This document shows, one piece after another, positions 53,152 to 62,236 of a stretch of 64,000 nt of DNA. The DNA comes from Acidobacteriota bacterium. GTDB taxonomy: Bacteria; Acidobacteriota; Terriglobia; Bryobacterales; UBA6623. The stretch lies in assembly GCA_016125275.1 (NCBI GenBank), contig WGMB01000004.1, forward strand, positions 372,001-436,000, written 5' to 3'. Made by a program: the position numbers and the translations under genes. The notes under the pieces were generated by a model, which was not told the DNA's origin, made no database searches, and saw only the letters and a program-made list of their open reading frames with translations. Positions within the stretch are counted from its first letter, which is position 1. Each line of letters begins with the position of its first letter.

Positions 53152-53931
53152 ATGGCCGTAGAGATCGTGCTGGAAAGCGCCGCCAACCCCCTGCTCAAGG
53201 GCGTTCGCAAGGCGGCTCGGGGCGGAGGACTGACGCCGGACGGATGGGCGCTGGCCGAAGGACCGCATTTGGTGGCCGAGGCCGCCGCCAGCGGCGTTGA
53301 AGTCCGCGTCGTGCTCCTCTCCGAGAGCGCCTCGCAGCAGGCTGAGAAGATCGCGCGACAAAGCGGCGCCCGCATCCAGCGCGTGGCCGCCTCGGCCTTC
53401 GAGCAGGTCACCTCGGTGGAGACGACCCAGGGCGTGTTGGCGCTGGTTCGTCTGCCGGAGTGCGAGCCTTCCGCCGTCGTCCGTCGCGCCGGCCTCGCGC
53501 TGGTGCTGGATCGACTGCAGGACCCCGGCAACGTGGGCACGATCCTGCGTTCGGCGGAGGCCTTTGGGGCCGCCGGCGTGCTGCTGACTCCGGGGTCGGC
53601 GGCGCTGCACCACCCCAAGACGCTGCGAGCCTCGGCGGGTTCGCTGTTTCGGGTACCGTGCGCGGTCCTGCCCGGCCGTTTGGCGGCGGAGTTGGCGGAC
53701 GACGCCGGCCGCACGCTGTATGCAGCCGTGCCGTCGGGCGGGGTCGCCTTGACGGAAGCGGATCTCGGCTCGGCCGTGGTCGCCATCGGGTCGGAGGCGC
53801 ACGGCGTTTCGGCGGACCTGCTCGGCGTCGCCACGCCCTTGACGATTCCCACGCGCCGCGTCGAGTCGCTCAACGCGGCGACGGCGGCGACCGTGATCCT
53901 CTACGAGGCGTCCCGGGCGCGCCGCGTCTGA
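53152..53931 (+). CDS. TrmH/SpoU-family RNA 2'-O-methyltransferase
   Basis: A 259-aa SPOUT-class methyltransferase. An N-terminal RNA-binding-like domain (about 1-110) precedes the trefoil-knot domain with the three SpoU motifs: LDRLQDPGNVGTILRSAEAFG region (motif 1; Asn and Arg catalytic/binding), VVAIGSEAHGVS (motif 2) and IPTRRVESLNAATAATVILYE region (motif 3). The family methylates ribose 2'-OH in rRNA or tRNA; the target cannot be assigned from sequence. It starts 21 bases from the divergent YdcF gene and is followed 126 bases later by the unknown/PSD/Lgt-like operon. Confidence 0.9.
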   Translation: MAVEIVLESAANPLLKGVRKAARGGGLTPDGWALAEGPHLVAEAAASGVEVRVVLLSESASQQAEKIARQSGARIQRVAASAFEQVTSVETTQGVLALVRLPECEPSAVVRRAGLALVLDRLQDPGNVGTILRSAEAFGAAGVLLTPGSAALHHPKTLRASAGSLFRVPCAVLPGRLAAELADDAGRTLYAAVPSGGVALTEADLGSAVVAIGSEAHGVSADLLGVATPLTIPTRRVESLNAATAATVILYEASRARRV

Positions 53932-54057
53932 GAGCCAGGCGAACCGGCGCCGCCCGCGCCGGACTTCATCGAAAGTTCATCGTTCCGGTACGGAATCAAA
54001 ACCTACCTGCGGCGTTTCTTACCTACGATACCGAGTGTCAGGCCTACGGCCCTGCGC

Positions 54058-56454
54058 ATGAACCCGAGCGCGTCTCTTCTCGAATCGGCCGTCGTCTCCG
54101 AGCGGGGCGGCCCGCTGGTTCCGGCCTCTTCCCGGCGATTCTTGGAGGAGCTGGGCGTCGATCCGAACCGTCCGGAGACCTTGCCGTTCGGCCCCGGCGA
54201 CGTCACCGCCGGCTCGGAGAGCGAGTTGCAGGCGGCCGTGCTGGGAGAACGGGAGGACGTCGATCTGCCCCAGGCGATCGAGCGGTCCAACTTCTTCGCC
54301 AACTCGATCCGGCGAGCCGCCGCCGGCGACGCCCCTCGCGGGATCGTCTCCGCCCTCGAAGACTGGCTGGAGACGAACCGCGAACGCGTTTGGGACAACA
54401 GCTTCGTGCGCTTTCCAAGGCGCACTCTCAGCGCCTACGCCAACAGCGTCTTCGAGAACGACCTGCGCGCGGATAAGTCCGACCCGGGCAGCCCCCGCCG
54501 AGCCGACGCCGGCCGATTCACCGTCTTCGAGCGCGGCGAAGAGCTGGTCCGCATCCCCATCAGTTATCTGCTCAAGCTCGCGCTGGCGGACGCGCTGGGC
54601 GTGGCGGAGCATCCGCCCGACGCCATCCGCGCCCCCGGCGTGAGGCTGATGGGCTGCTTCCTCAACGACAACACGTCGCCGGAGACCCTGTCATTTCATA
54701 CGCCGCGGCTGCTCCAGTCCGCCGCCGGCGGCGCGGCGCTGGCCCGCGAGTCCGCCAAGCGTTACCTGTTCTCCCAACTGCTCATCAGCTACGCCAACCG
54801 CGTCTTCGAGTTGGAGGAACGCGGGCAGAGAGCCTTGCTCTACGCTTCGCCGCACCCGCCGGTGCGCCAGCGGCAGCTCAACGACTGCATCTCGGACTCG
54901 TTCTACCGCGAGCTGTTCATGAGCCCCTGCTTGTCGGGCTGGGACCGCGGCGAGCAGAAGCGCGACTATATGGGGCTTTGCCACCAGACGCTGTCCCGCT
55001 CGCAGCTCAACGCCATCGGCAAGCTGCGTGAGGCGGGCATCATCACGCGCAATCTGGTGGTGCTGCCCAATACCTCCAACGTCAGCCTGGCCAACAACGG
55101 CGTGCACGTCAGCCTGGGCAGCAACCTGTTGAGCGACGCCGCCGCGGCGGGCCCGCAGGGCTTTAGCCCGGCGCGAGAGAAGAACGTCGGCGACTTGGTG
55201 ATCAAGATCGTCGAGCACTTCCTGCCGCTGTTTGTCGGGACTTACTCGGCCGCGCCCTACCGGATGGCCTACCAGGACTTTCACCCGGAGAGAGCGCTCT
55301 CGTTCCTGCCGCATGAGCTCGACTACACCCACCTGCGCATGCTCTGGCGGCGCTGGAAGGGCAAGGCTCGCATCCGCATCTTCGGGCATCCGTTCTGCCC
55401 GCTGGGGCCGGCTTGGATCGATCGGGCGATGGCCGGCGCGTTCGGACTGAAGGGCGACTTCATCCCGGACTTTCGGCTCATCGACTATCTGGTCGCGCCC
55501 ATGAGCACGGAGCGGAGCCCTGCCCTGGACGGCTCGCTGGGTAACGAGGCCCGGCTGCTCGAAGACCTGGACCACCTGGGCGTCTTCGATGCGCGGATGT
55601 CCCTTTATCTGCTCTATCGGCTGCGCGACCGCCGAACCAAGGGCTACTCCGGCTTCGAGGGCCGCTACTATTCACTGTTCGAGAGCTACCGCGGAGACAT
55701 GGCGCAGGCGGTGAATCTACAACACCTCGTCACCGCCTTGGCCTACCGCTACGTGGCGTCGGGCGCCGTCACTCACGGCCACATCCCCGACCGTCCGGGC
55801 GTGGAGAGCGAGCGGCGGCAGATCCTGTTCGGGGCGGCCGTGGGGATTCCGACGTTCTTCGTCAACAAGGACAGCTCGAACTCGTTCCTGCTCGATCTGG
55901 TGCGCCGGGCGCAGAAGGTGCGTCTGAGCCGCCGCTACCCGGGACGTCTGCGGGTGGTCCACCGGGAGTATCAGCGCGCCCTGTTGGCGGCCATTCGAGC
56001 CGACGGGGCCGACTTGGTCGAGGCGCTGGGCATGGAGGAGACGCTGGCCGATCTGGAGCAGCGCCTGGTCGACCCGGAAGCATCGTCCGCCGGCGGCAAG
56101 CTGACACGCGGCATTCTGGCGACGGCCGGCGCCCGCAATCCCTTCAGCCTGACTGCTCGGGAGTTCAATCAGTCCTCCGAGCAGTACTACCGCGGAGAGC
56201 TTCGCCTGCAGCATATGCGCGAAGCCTTCGACGAGCTGCTCGCCGACTATCGCCGGCAATCCCGCACCGGATGGTCGGAGGTTCCTGAGGCCGCCGAGGC
56301 TCTGCGCCACGCTCTCGGCGAGACTGACCCGGGGGGCTATCTGGAGCGCGCGCGCGAGGATCTGCTCGCCGACCGCCTTCCCGCGGCTGAGCTGCGCCGC
56401 ATTCTGCACTTGATGCTCGTCGCCGAGCACGTTGACGCGAAGACCGCCGTATGA
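54058..56454 (+). CDS. Large unrecognised protein, first gene of a PSD/Lgt-like operon
   Basis: I do not recognise the family. The product is a 798-aa soluble protein without signal peptide or membrane helix. Notable segments are a conserved-looking core from about residue 320 to 620: NLVVLPNTSNVSLANNG, then VIKIVEHFLPLFVGTYSA, the acidic/aromatic LSFLPHELDYTHLRML, IRIFGHPFCPLGPAWIDRAM, and a His-rich turn THGHIPDRPG (His 573, 575). The C-terminal third is helical and charged. Length is close to PlsB acyltransferase but the HX4D motif is absent. The stop overlaps the PSD start by four bases (ATGA), so the product is probably co-translated with a lipid-type enzyme. Enzyme or scaffold cannot be decided. 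Confidence 0.75.
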   Translation: MNPSASLLESAVVSERGGPLVPASSRRFLEELGVDPNRPETLPFGPGDVTAGSESELQAAVLGEREDVDLPQAIERSNFFANSIRRAAAGDAPRGIVSALEDWLETNRERVWDNSFVRFPRRTLSAYANSVFENDLRADKSDPGSPRRADAGRFTVFERGEELVRIPISYLLKLALADALGVAEHPPDAIRAPGVRLMGCFLNDNTSPETLSFHTPRLLQSAAGGAALARESAKRYLFSQLLISYANRVFELEERGQRALLYASPHPPVRQRQLNDCISDSFYRELFMSPCLSGWDRGEQKRDYMGLCHQTLSRSQLNAIGKLREAGIITRNLVVLPNTSNVSLANNGVHVSLGSNLLSDAAAAGPQGFSPAREKNVGDLVIKIVEHFLPLFVGTYSAAPYRMAYQDFHPERALSFLPHELDYTHLRMLWRRWKGKARIRIFGHPFCPLGPAWIDRAMAGAFGLKGDFIPDFRLIDYLVAPMSTERSPALDGSLGNEARLLEDLDHLGVFDARMSLYLLYRLRDRRTKGYSGFEGRYYSLFESYRGDMAQAVNLQHLVTALAYRYVASGAVTHGHIPDRPGVESERRQILFGAAVGIPTFFVNKDSSNSFLLDLVRRAQKVRLSRRYPGRLRVVHREYQRALLAAIRADGADLVEALGMEETLADLEQRLVDPEASSAGGKLTRGILATAGARNPFSLTAREFNQSSEQYYRGELRLQHMREAFDELLADYRRQSRTGWSEVPEAAEALRHALGETDPGGYLERAREDLLADRLPAAELRRILHLMLVAEHVDAKTAV

Positions 56455-57488
56455 CCCGGCTATCGGCCCACCAGTATGTTCGCCGCGAGTGCGGCGCCGT
56501 CCTTGATGAGACTCTGTTCGGCGATCGCATCGTCAACTTCCTCTACTCGAACGCGAGGGAAAGCGCGCCGGTCGTCTTTCGGGCGCTGACGGGCAAGCGC
56601 ATGTCGAAGCTGCTGAGCTTGGCGAACTTCGACCTTCCGCTGACGACCAGTCTTCTCGGTAACTCGCGCTTTCTCGAGCAAACCGGCGTGGACCTGAGCG
56701 AGTGCGTCGAGCCGCCGGAGAGCTTTACGACGCCGCGCAAGATCTTCGAGCGCCGCATACGCTACTGGGAATGCCGCCCGGAGCCTGGCGATCCGCACGC
56801 CGTGGTCTCGCCGGCGGACTCGCGGCTGGTGATCGGGTCGTTCCAGAAGAGCTCCGGGCTGTTTGCCAAAGGCAAGTTTTTTGACTTCGAAGAGCTGCTG
56901 GGACCGGACAAGCGCGCTTGGCTGGAAGCCTTCGACGGCGGCGACTTCGGGGTATTCCGCCTGACGCCGGACAAGTATCACTACAACCACACGCCCGTCG
57001 CCGGCGTCGTTTTGGACGCCTATGAGATTTCTGGGACCTACCACTCCTGCAACCCCGGCGCGGTGGTCGAGCTGGTCACGCCGTACTCGAAGAACAAGCG
57101 CTTCGTGACCGTGATCGACACCGACGTGGACGGCGGAACCGGCGTCGGCTTGGTGGCCATGGTCGAGATCGTCGCGCTGATGATCGGCGAAATCGTGCAG
57201 GCGTACAGCGACGAACGCTACGAGTCGCCGCGTCCGGTCGAGCCGGGCCTCTTCGTCCGCAGGGGGCGGGCCAAGAGCCTCTATCGGCCGGGCAGCAGCA
57301 CGGACGTTCTCCTGTTCCAACCGGGGCGGGTCCGCTTCGCCGACGACCTGGAGCGGAACCTGCGCGCCGACGGAGCCCAAAGCCGCTTCTCGAGGGCCTT
57401 CGGCCAGCCGTTGGTGGAAACCGAGGTCGCCGTTCGTTCCTTGATAGCCACCCGAGCCCTCTTTCCCGCTATGGAGACGCCGCTGTGA
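56451..57488 (+). CDS. Phosphatidylserine-decarboxylase-like pyruvoyl enzyme
   Basis: A 345-aa protein of the PSD superfamily with catalytic features in place: VVSPADS (Asp 123), FRLTPDKYHYNHTPVAG (His 177 and His 180), and near the C-terminus YRPGSSTDVLLFQPG, where Gly 281-Ser 282 is the expected self-cleavage site producing the pyruvoyl group. The usual LGST text is replaced by PGSST, and the protein is longer than the 280-300 aa common for bacterial Psd. Superfamily members decarboxylate phosphatidylserine, and some use soluble amino acids, so the substrate is open. No membrane helix is evident. It overlaps both neighbours by four bases. Confidence 0.85.
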   Translation: MTRLSAHQYVRRECGAVLDETLFGDRIVNFLYSNARESAPVVFRALTGKRMSKLLSLANFDLPLTTSLLGNSRFLEQTGVDLSECVEPPESFTTPRKIFERRIRYWECRPEPGDPHAVVSPADSRLVIGSFQKSSGLFAKGKFFDFEELLGPDKRAWLEAFDGGDFGVFRLTPDKYHYNHTPVAGVVLDAYEISGTYHSCNPGAVVELVTPYSKNKRFVTVIDTDVDGGTGVGLVAMVEIVALMIGEIVQAYSDERYESPRPVEPGLFVRRGRAKSLYRPGSSTDVLLFQPGRVRFADDLERNLRADGAQSRFSRAFGQPLVETEVAVRSLIATRALFPAMETPL

Positions 57489-58531
57489 TCGAGATCTGCT
57501 TTCTTACCGCGTTCGCAGTGTGCCTGGGAGCGCTCTATTCCTGGGCCTTTCGGGCCCTTCCGGGAGAGCGCTGGCAGTTCCTCGCCGCCGCCCCGGGGCG
57601 CCGCGGCGAATCCGGCTGGGCCGGCGTCAACTTTACTTTCTACGGCTTCTTCTCGGCGACGGCCTACGCGGTGTCGACCGGCGTTTTTCTGCTCTTGATG
57701 GCGTCCGTGGGCGCTCCGCTGACGATGAGCCTGCTGGTCGTGGCGCTGACGTTGCTGGTCTGCGCGCCCGCCTCGCAATGGATCGCTTGGGCCGTGGAAG
57801 GCAAGCGCTACGGCTTTACGATCGGAGGAGCCTCGTTCGTCGGCTTCTTCGTCGTTCCGCTGGTGATCGCCCTGCTCAACGCGACCCTGGGGCCGCGGCT
57901 GGCGTTCGAGCTGCCGTTGACGCCGTCGCTGGCGGCCATCTCCATCGCCTACGTGCTGGGTGAGGGGCTGGGCCGGCTGGCGTGCATCAGTTTTGGCTGC
58001 TGCTACGGCAAGCCCGTGAGCGAGACCCGGGGCTGGGTGCGCTGGGTGTCCGAGCGCTGCCCGTTCGTCTTCGAGGGAAAGACCAAGAAGATCGCCTTCG
58101 CCTCTCAGCTCGAGGGCGTCCGTGTGGCGCCCGTGCAGGCGATGACCGCAACGCTGTACGGCGTGCTCGCCGTGGCCGCCACGGGGCTGTTCTTCCTCGG
58201 CCGCTACGCTTGGGTGCTGCCGTTGGCGCTCGGTACGGCGCAGGTTTGGCGCACCTACTCGGAGACCTTCCGGGCCGACTACCGCGGTGATTCCAAGATC
58301 ACTGTCTACCAGTGGATGGCCGCCTTCACGACCCTGGCCGCCCTAGTTGCGCCGTTTGGATTGCCGTCCAGCGTCATCCAGCCGGACCTGGCCGAGGGCT
58401 TGCGGGTGGTGTGGCGCGCCGAGACGATCCTGTTCCTGCAAGGGATCTGGCTGGCGTTGTTCTTCTACATGGGACGCAGCATGCAGACCGGCGCTCAACT
58501 CCACTTCCACGTCCACGTCGACCGAATCTGA
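57485..58531 (+). CDS. Lgt-like prolipoprotein diacylglyceryl transferase family membrane protein
   Basis: A 348-aa membrane protein with about seven hydrophobic helices. The GTG at 57485 overlaps the PSD stop (GTGA). Residues 163-175 read GRLACISFGCCYG, aligning without gaps to the 13-residue Lgt signature of E. coli (GRIGNFINGELWG). The essential Arg (164) is kept, but the catalytically important Asn is replaced by Cys 167, and a Cys-Cys pair (172-173) is present. PVQAMTATLYG corresponds to the later Lgt helix with Gln. The C-terminus is HFHVHV-rich. It is therefore an Lgt relative whose donor or acceptor may differ from phosphatidylglycerol and prolipoprotein; that is inference. It is not a likely housekeeping lgt. 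Confidence 0.8.
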   Translation: MIEICFLTAFAVCLGALYSWAFRALPGERWQFLAAAPGRRGESGWAGVNFTFYGFFSATAYAVSTGVFLLLMASVGAPLTMSLLVVALTLLVCAPASQWIAWAVEGKRYGFTIGGASFVGFFVVPLVIALLNATLGPRLAFELPLTPSLAAISIAYVLGEGLGRLACISFGCCYGKPVSETRGWVRWVSERCPFVFEGKTKKIAFASQLEGVRVAPVQAMTATLYGVLAVAATGLFFLGRYAWVLPLALGTAQVWRTYSETFRADYRGDSKITVYQWMAAFTTLAALVAPFGLPSSVIQPDLAEGLRVVWRAETILFLQGIWLALFFYMGRSMQTGAQLHFHVHVDRI

Positions 58532-58600
58532 GCCCTGCCCGCAAAACGGGCGTACAATGAAAGATGGTCGCCTCGCCGAGGGGCGGCCGTCTGGATCATC

Positions 58601-58993
58601 ATGGGACTGCTAGATTCGATTCGTCCGAAATGGAAGAACAGCGATGCCGACGTGCGCATCGCCGCCGCCAAGGAGATTCGCGACCCGGCCGTGCTCGTGA
58701 AGATGATCGTCAATGACGCCGAGTGGTTCGTGCGCCACAACGCCTTTGCGGCGCTGCGGGATCTGGAGCCTGACCAGTCCTTCTACAACCAGGTCGTGCG
58801 CGAGGCCAAGGACGAAGAGGTGCGGCGCAAGGCCGTGAAGGTGATGACCAACGAGTCCGATCTCGAGTGGGTCGCCAAGAACGACAAGTTCCGCTACGTG
58901 CGCGACGCCGCCGAGCACCGCCTCAACGAGCTGCGCAACAACATCTGGAACGAGAATTCCGACGGCGCCGGTGCGGCTCCGTCGGCTTCCTGA
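58601..58993 (+). CDS. Small HEAT-repeat-like protein
   Basis: A 130-aa helical, soluble protein. Repeating helix pairs such as ADVRIAAAKEIRDPAVLVKM and AEWFVRHNAFAALRDLEPDQ resemble HEAT/armadillo-type units (about three), which act as protein-binding surfaces. The tail is short and Ala/Ser-rich. The ATG at 58601 lies 69 bases after the Lgt-like stop, and a TACAAT -10-like string occurs at 58553-58558, so it may have its own promoter. No enzymatic role is suggested. Confidence 0.75.
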   Translation: MGLLDSIRPKWKNSDADVRIAAAKEIRDPAVLVKMIVNDAEWFVRHNAFAALRDLEPDQSFYNQVVREAKDEEVRRKAVKVMTNESDLEWVAKNDKFRYVRDAAEHRLNELRNNIWNENSDGAGAAPSAS

Positions 58994-59094
58994 CCTTCCG
59001 TCTCATCCCGCGATTGCCGCCGGCTCTTCGCTCCAGCCCATGGAGCCCGGAGGGCCGGCTGCGTGTGCCCGGCCCCACCTACGAACCACGTTCC

Positions 59095-59144
59095 CCCAAA
59101 AAGGAAGGAGCCCTGCTCCGCGTTGTTGGGATGCGGAGCAGGGC
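59095..59144 (-). terminator. Intrinsic terminator of the ammonium transporter gene
   Basis: A perfect 12-bp stem (gccctgctccgc at 59110-59121 with gcggagcagggc at 59133-59144) is followed on the minus strand by tccttcctttttgg, a T-rich tail. It lies 63 bases past the transporter stop. Confidence 0.85.
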
Positions 59145-59207
59145 CGTGTGTGGGGGTGGTTGGATAGGAAAGCTCGTTGACGTCCGGCCGCAGGCGCCGG
59201 ACGCGCC

Positions 59208-60623
59208 TCAAACGTGCGACGAGACCTTGGTCGCCGCGGCCGAGTAGCCCGCGCTGCCGCCGGCCTGGACGAAGTCCGGGTAGGCGCTCGAACCGTGCTC
59301 GCCCAGGTCGAGACCTTCGATCTCTTCCTGCTCGGTCACGCGCAGTCCGACCGTCGCGCCGACGATTTTGAACAGGATGAAGGCCGTGACGAAGGTCCAC
59401 ACGAACGCCGTCACGATGCCGGTGAGCTGCACGAAGATCGCGCCGCCCAGGTCGTACTCCGCGCCGGTGAAGAGGTTCTCGTGCAGCAGGCCCGCCGCCA
59501 GGGTTCCCCAGGCGCCGCAGACGCCGTGAACCGAAACCGCGCCGACCGGATCGTCGATCTTGATGGCGTCAAAGAACAGCACGCTGTACATCACAAGCGG
59601 ACCGGCGATCGCGCCAATGATGATGGCGCCCAGCGGGGTGGTGGTGGCGCAGCCGGCCGTGATGCCTACCAAGCCGGCCAGCACGCCGTTGAGCGTCATG
59701 CCCACGTCGGCCTTGCCGAACTTGAACCACGAGAAGAACATCGCCATCACGCCGCCGGTGCAGCCAGCCAGGAACGTGTTGACCGCGATGCGCGAAACCG
59801 AGCCGTCGGCCGTGGTGGTCGAGCCCGAATTGAAGCCGAACCAGCCCATGAACAGGATGAAGACGCCGAGCGCCGCCATCGGCATGTTGTGACCGGGAAT
59901 CGCCCGTGCCTTGCCGTCCTTACCGAACTTGCCGAGGCGCGGTCCCACCGCCATGGCGCCGGCCAGCGCGGCCCAGCCGCCCACCGAGTGCACCACCGTC
60001 GAGCCGGCGAAGTCGTTGAAGCCCATCCCGGCGAGCCAAGCGCCGGAGTTGTCGCCGATCAGCAGGTTGCCCCAAGCCCAGTGGCCGAAGACCGGGTAGA
60101 TGATCGCCGAGATGACCAGCGAGTACACGAGATACCCGGAGAACTTCGTGCGCTCGGCCATGGCGCCGGAAACGATCGTCGCCGCCGTGGCCGCAAACAC
60201 GACCTGAAACATCCAGAACGTGTACTCCCACTGCCCATCCGCCGTCCCGTTGTCCGGCGAAAGCATGAAGTGATCGCCGCCGATCCAGAGGCCAGTGCTG
60301 GCGCCGAACATCAAGCCAAACCCGAGAATCCAGAACGACAAGGCGCCCAGCGACATGTCGAGCAGGTTCTTCATCATAATGTGCGCGGCGCTCTTGGCCC
60401 GCGTAAATCCGGATTCGACGAACGCGAAGCCCGCCTGCATCCAAAAGACCAGCACGGCCGCCAGGAGGGTCCAAATGATGTTCGCGTTGGTCTGAACTGC
60501 ATCGGCCGTCGTTTCATCTTGCGCCCAGGCCGCCGATGCGGCGACGAGCGTTAGCGCGCCCAAGCCGGCCAACCGCTTGGCTCCGCTTCCCCTCACGAAC
60601 TGTTCCGAGATCGCTTTCCTCAT
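59208..60623 (-). CDS. amt: Ammonium transporter (Amt)
   Basis: A 471-aa eleven-helix ammonium channel with N-terminal signal peptide (ending AAWAQ). Diagnostic text includes VFWMQAGFAFVESGF and NLLDMSLGALSF, GFNDFAGSTVVHSVGGWAAL (first pore His and the Asp of the substrate site), and VSVHGVCGAWGTLAAGLL (second pore His). The ATG at 60623 is preferred to the GTG at 60626 because aggag lies six bases before it. No P-II protein gene (glnB/glnK), the usual partner, is present on either side within the window. It moves ammonium into the cell; regulation at the transcription level is likely but no nitrogen-promoter motif is evident. Confidence 0.93.
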   Translation of the reverse strand: MRKAISEQFVRGSGAKRLAGLGALTLVAASAAWAQDETTADAVQTNANIIWTLLAAVLVFWMQAGFAFVESGFTRAKSAAHIMMKNLLDMSLGALSFWILGFGLMFGASTGLWIGGDHFMLSPDNGTADGQWEYTFWMFQVVFAATAATIVSGAMAERTKFSGYLVYSLVISAIIYPVFGHWAWGNLLIGDNSGAWLAGMGFNDFAGSTVVHSVGGWAALAGAMAVGPRLGKFGKDGKARAIPGHNMPMAALGVFILFMGWFGFNSGSTTTADGSVSRIAVNTFLAGCTGGVMAMFFSWFKFGKADVGMTLNGVLAGLVGITAGCATTTPLGAIIIGAIAGPLVMYSVLFFDAIKIDDPVGAVSVHGVCGAWGTLAAGLLHENLFTGAEYDLGGAIFVQLTGIVTAFVWTFVTAFILFKIVGATVGLRVTEQEEIEGLDLGEHGSSAYPDFVQAGGSAGYSAAATKVSSHV

Positions 60624-60992
60624 CACACACTCCTACGCATCTCGAGCGAAAACACTGCTTCATCGCTTCACCCGGATTATTCGCCATCCAGAGCGAGCGT
60701 GAATTCTTCTGTATTGAGTTTGAAATTCCGACTTCAGGGTCAGAAGCGAAAGACCGCCATCGGACCGCCGAGCGCTTACTAGAGCGCCTCCGAGCAAGAT
60801 CCGGTGGACATCGAAACGCCGTCTCACGGGCCGCGATTCGAGGGGGCCCGCTTCGTTTCGGTACCACTATAGCTAGGGCTCCACAACCACGGAAGCAGAT
60901 ATTTTCTATGCGGCCCATAAACGGCGCTGTGACCGTCAGCAAGGCCTTCGCCGCCGCGCTTCGGCGCCCGCTGGTACCCTAAGAGGAACGCC
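60624..60992. other. Gene-free region between amt and ctaA
   Basis: These 369 bases lie between divergent genes. They are less GC-rich in the middle and hold the amt ribosome site (aggag) and the ctaA site (agaggaa). Open frames present on both strands look like shadows. I see no riboswitch, repeat or clear sigma-54 site. Confidence 0.5.
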
Positions 60993-61958
60993 ATGGGACG
61001 ACGCGCCTTCTCTCGTTATGCGTGGTTCTTCGTCGCCTATCTGGTGGCCGTGATCGTCTACGGCGCCTGGGTCCGGGTAACTGGTTCGGGCGCCGGCTGC
61101 GGCAGCCACTGGCCGACCTGCAACGGCGAGATCCTGCCCACGGAGCCGGCCGCCAAGACGATCATTGAGTTCACGCATCGCATTACCAGCGGCCTGTGCG
61201 GCGTCTTTGGCCTGGTGCTGGTGGGCTGGGCGTTCCGGTTGTTCGGCGCTTCGAGCACGGTGTTTCGAACGGCGGCTTTGACGCTGGTGTTCATCGTCTT
61301 CGAGGCGCTCATCGGCGCGGGCCTCGTGCTGGGCGAGCTCGTGGCGGACAACGACTCGGCGGCGCGCGCGATTGTGATCGCGCTGCACCTGACGAACACT
61401 CTGCTGCTGACGGCTTGCGCCGCCCTGACAGCCTGGCTGGCAGGCGATCCTCAGCCCCCGACGGCCCGAGGTCAGCGCCCCAGCCCGACGCTCGCCGCAG
61501 TCGGCCTACTGACGCTGGTGCTGATCTCGGTTAGCGGGGCCGTCACGGCGCTGGGCGACACGCTGTTTCCGATTGAGCCGACGCTGGGGCCGGGACTACT
61601 GGACAAGATCCGGGCGGACCTTTCGTCCACCAACCACTTCTTGGTTCGGCTACGCGTCGGGCACCCCTTGCTGGCGATCCTGGGGGCCTTGCTGGTGGCA
61701 AGCCTGCTGGCGAGACCGGCCCGGCAGGGAGCGCCCTGGGCGCGCGCAGCGTTGACGTTTTTGGCAGTGGAGCTGGGCGTCGGACTCTGGAACGTTGCTT
61801 GGGCCGCACCGGGCTGGCTCCAACTGGTGCACTTGCTGATCGCGCAGGCGCTGTGGGTGAGCGCGCTGCTGGCCTTCGCCCCAAGCTGGATGGCCGGCGC
61901 AGCCCCGGCCCCTCACGCGTCGAGGGCCTCGAGCCTGACGGCGTCACGTACGGCTTAG
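60993..61958 (+). CDS. ctaA: Haem A synthase (CtaA/COX15)
   Basis: A 321-aa membrane protein with eight helices. The first outer loop carries [19 protein letters not shown], the family hallmark with a Cys pair. The haem-ligand histidines appear as [37 protein letters not shown] and [11 protein letters not shown]. The enzyme oxidises the haem O methyl group to a formyl group, making haem A for aa3-type terminal oxidases. The protohaem farnesyltransferase (ctaB) and oxidase subunits are not adjacent. Aerobic respiration is implied. It directly precedes the tRNA-Pro gene. Confidence 0.92.
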   Translation: MGRRAFSRYAWFFVAYLVAVIVYGAWVRVTGSGAGCGSHWPTCNGEILPTEPAAKTIIEFTHRITSGLCGVFGLVLVGWAFRLFGASSTVFRTAALTLVFIVFEALIGAGLVLGELVADNDSAARAIVIALHLTNTLLLTACAALTAWLAGDPQPPTARGQRPSPTLAAVGLLTLVLISVSGAVTALGDTLFPIEPTLGPGLLDKIRADLSSTNHFLVRLRVGHPLLAILGALLVASLLARPARQGAPWARAALTFLAVELGVGLWNVAWAAPGWLQLVHLLIAQALWVSALLAFAPSWMAGAAPAPHASRASSLTASRTA

Positions 61959-61985
61959 CGGTAGACTAGGTGAAGTCCAACAACT

Positions 61986-62062
61986 CGGGGCGTGGCGCAG
62001 TCTGGTAGCGCGCCTGCTTTGGGAGCAGGAAGCCGGGGGTTCGAATCCCTCCGCCCCGACCA
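61986..62062 (+). tRNA. tRNA-Pro (anticodon TGG)
   Basis: A 77-base cloverleaf: acceptor arms CGGGGCG (61986-61992) and CGCCCCG (62052-62058), D-arm, anticodon stem CCTGC-GCAGG with loop TTTGGGA (anticodon TGG), variable loop, and T-loop GGTTCGAATCC. The 3' CCA is encoded (62060-62062). Confidence 0.95.
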
Positions 62063-62236
62063 GAACACCAGTCGTCAGCAACAGCGTGCAGGCGAAGCGT
62101 TTCATGAGACCGGGCATCGGGTCACCGACGATTTCCGGCTGGGCGAGCCGGAATGGTCGGTCAGCCTTCGTTCAGCGTGACGGAAGGAGTGGGCCTCGTG
62201 CCCCGGCCCTGCTGAGTGCCGACGGGCGTTGAATGC

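Noticed and set aside
53131-53802. N-terminal extension of the YdcF-type protein
   Set aside because: It would run antisense through the TrmH-type gene and adds no plausible signal or domain.
54058-56454. Identification of the 798-aa protein as glycerol-3-phosphate acyltransferase
   Set aside because: Length fits PlsB, but the HX4D catalytic motif is missing and only HELD-type text is found.
60536-60982. 148-codon frame across the amt-ctaA gap
   Set aside because: Overlaps the 5' end of amt on the other strand; text is Arg-rich without pattern.
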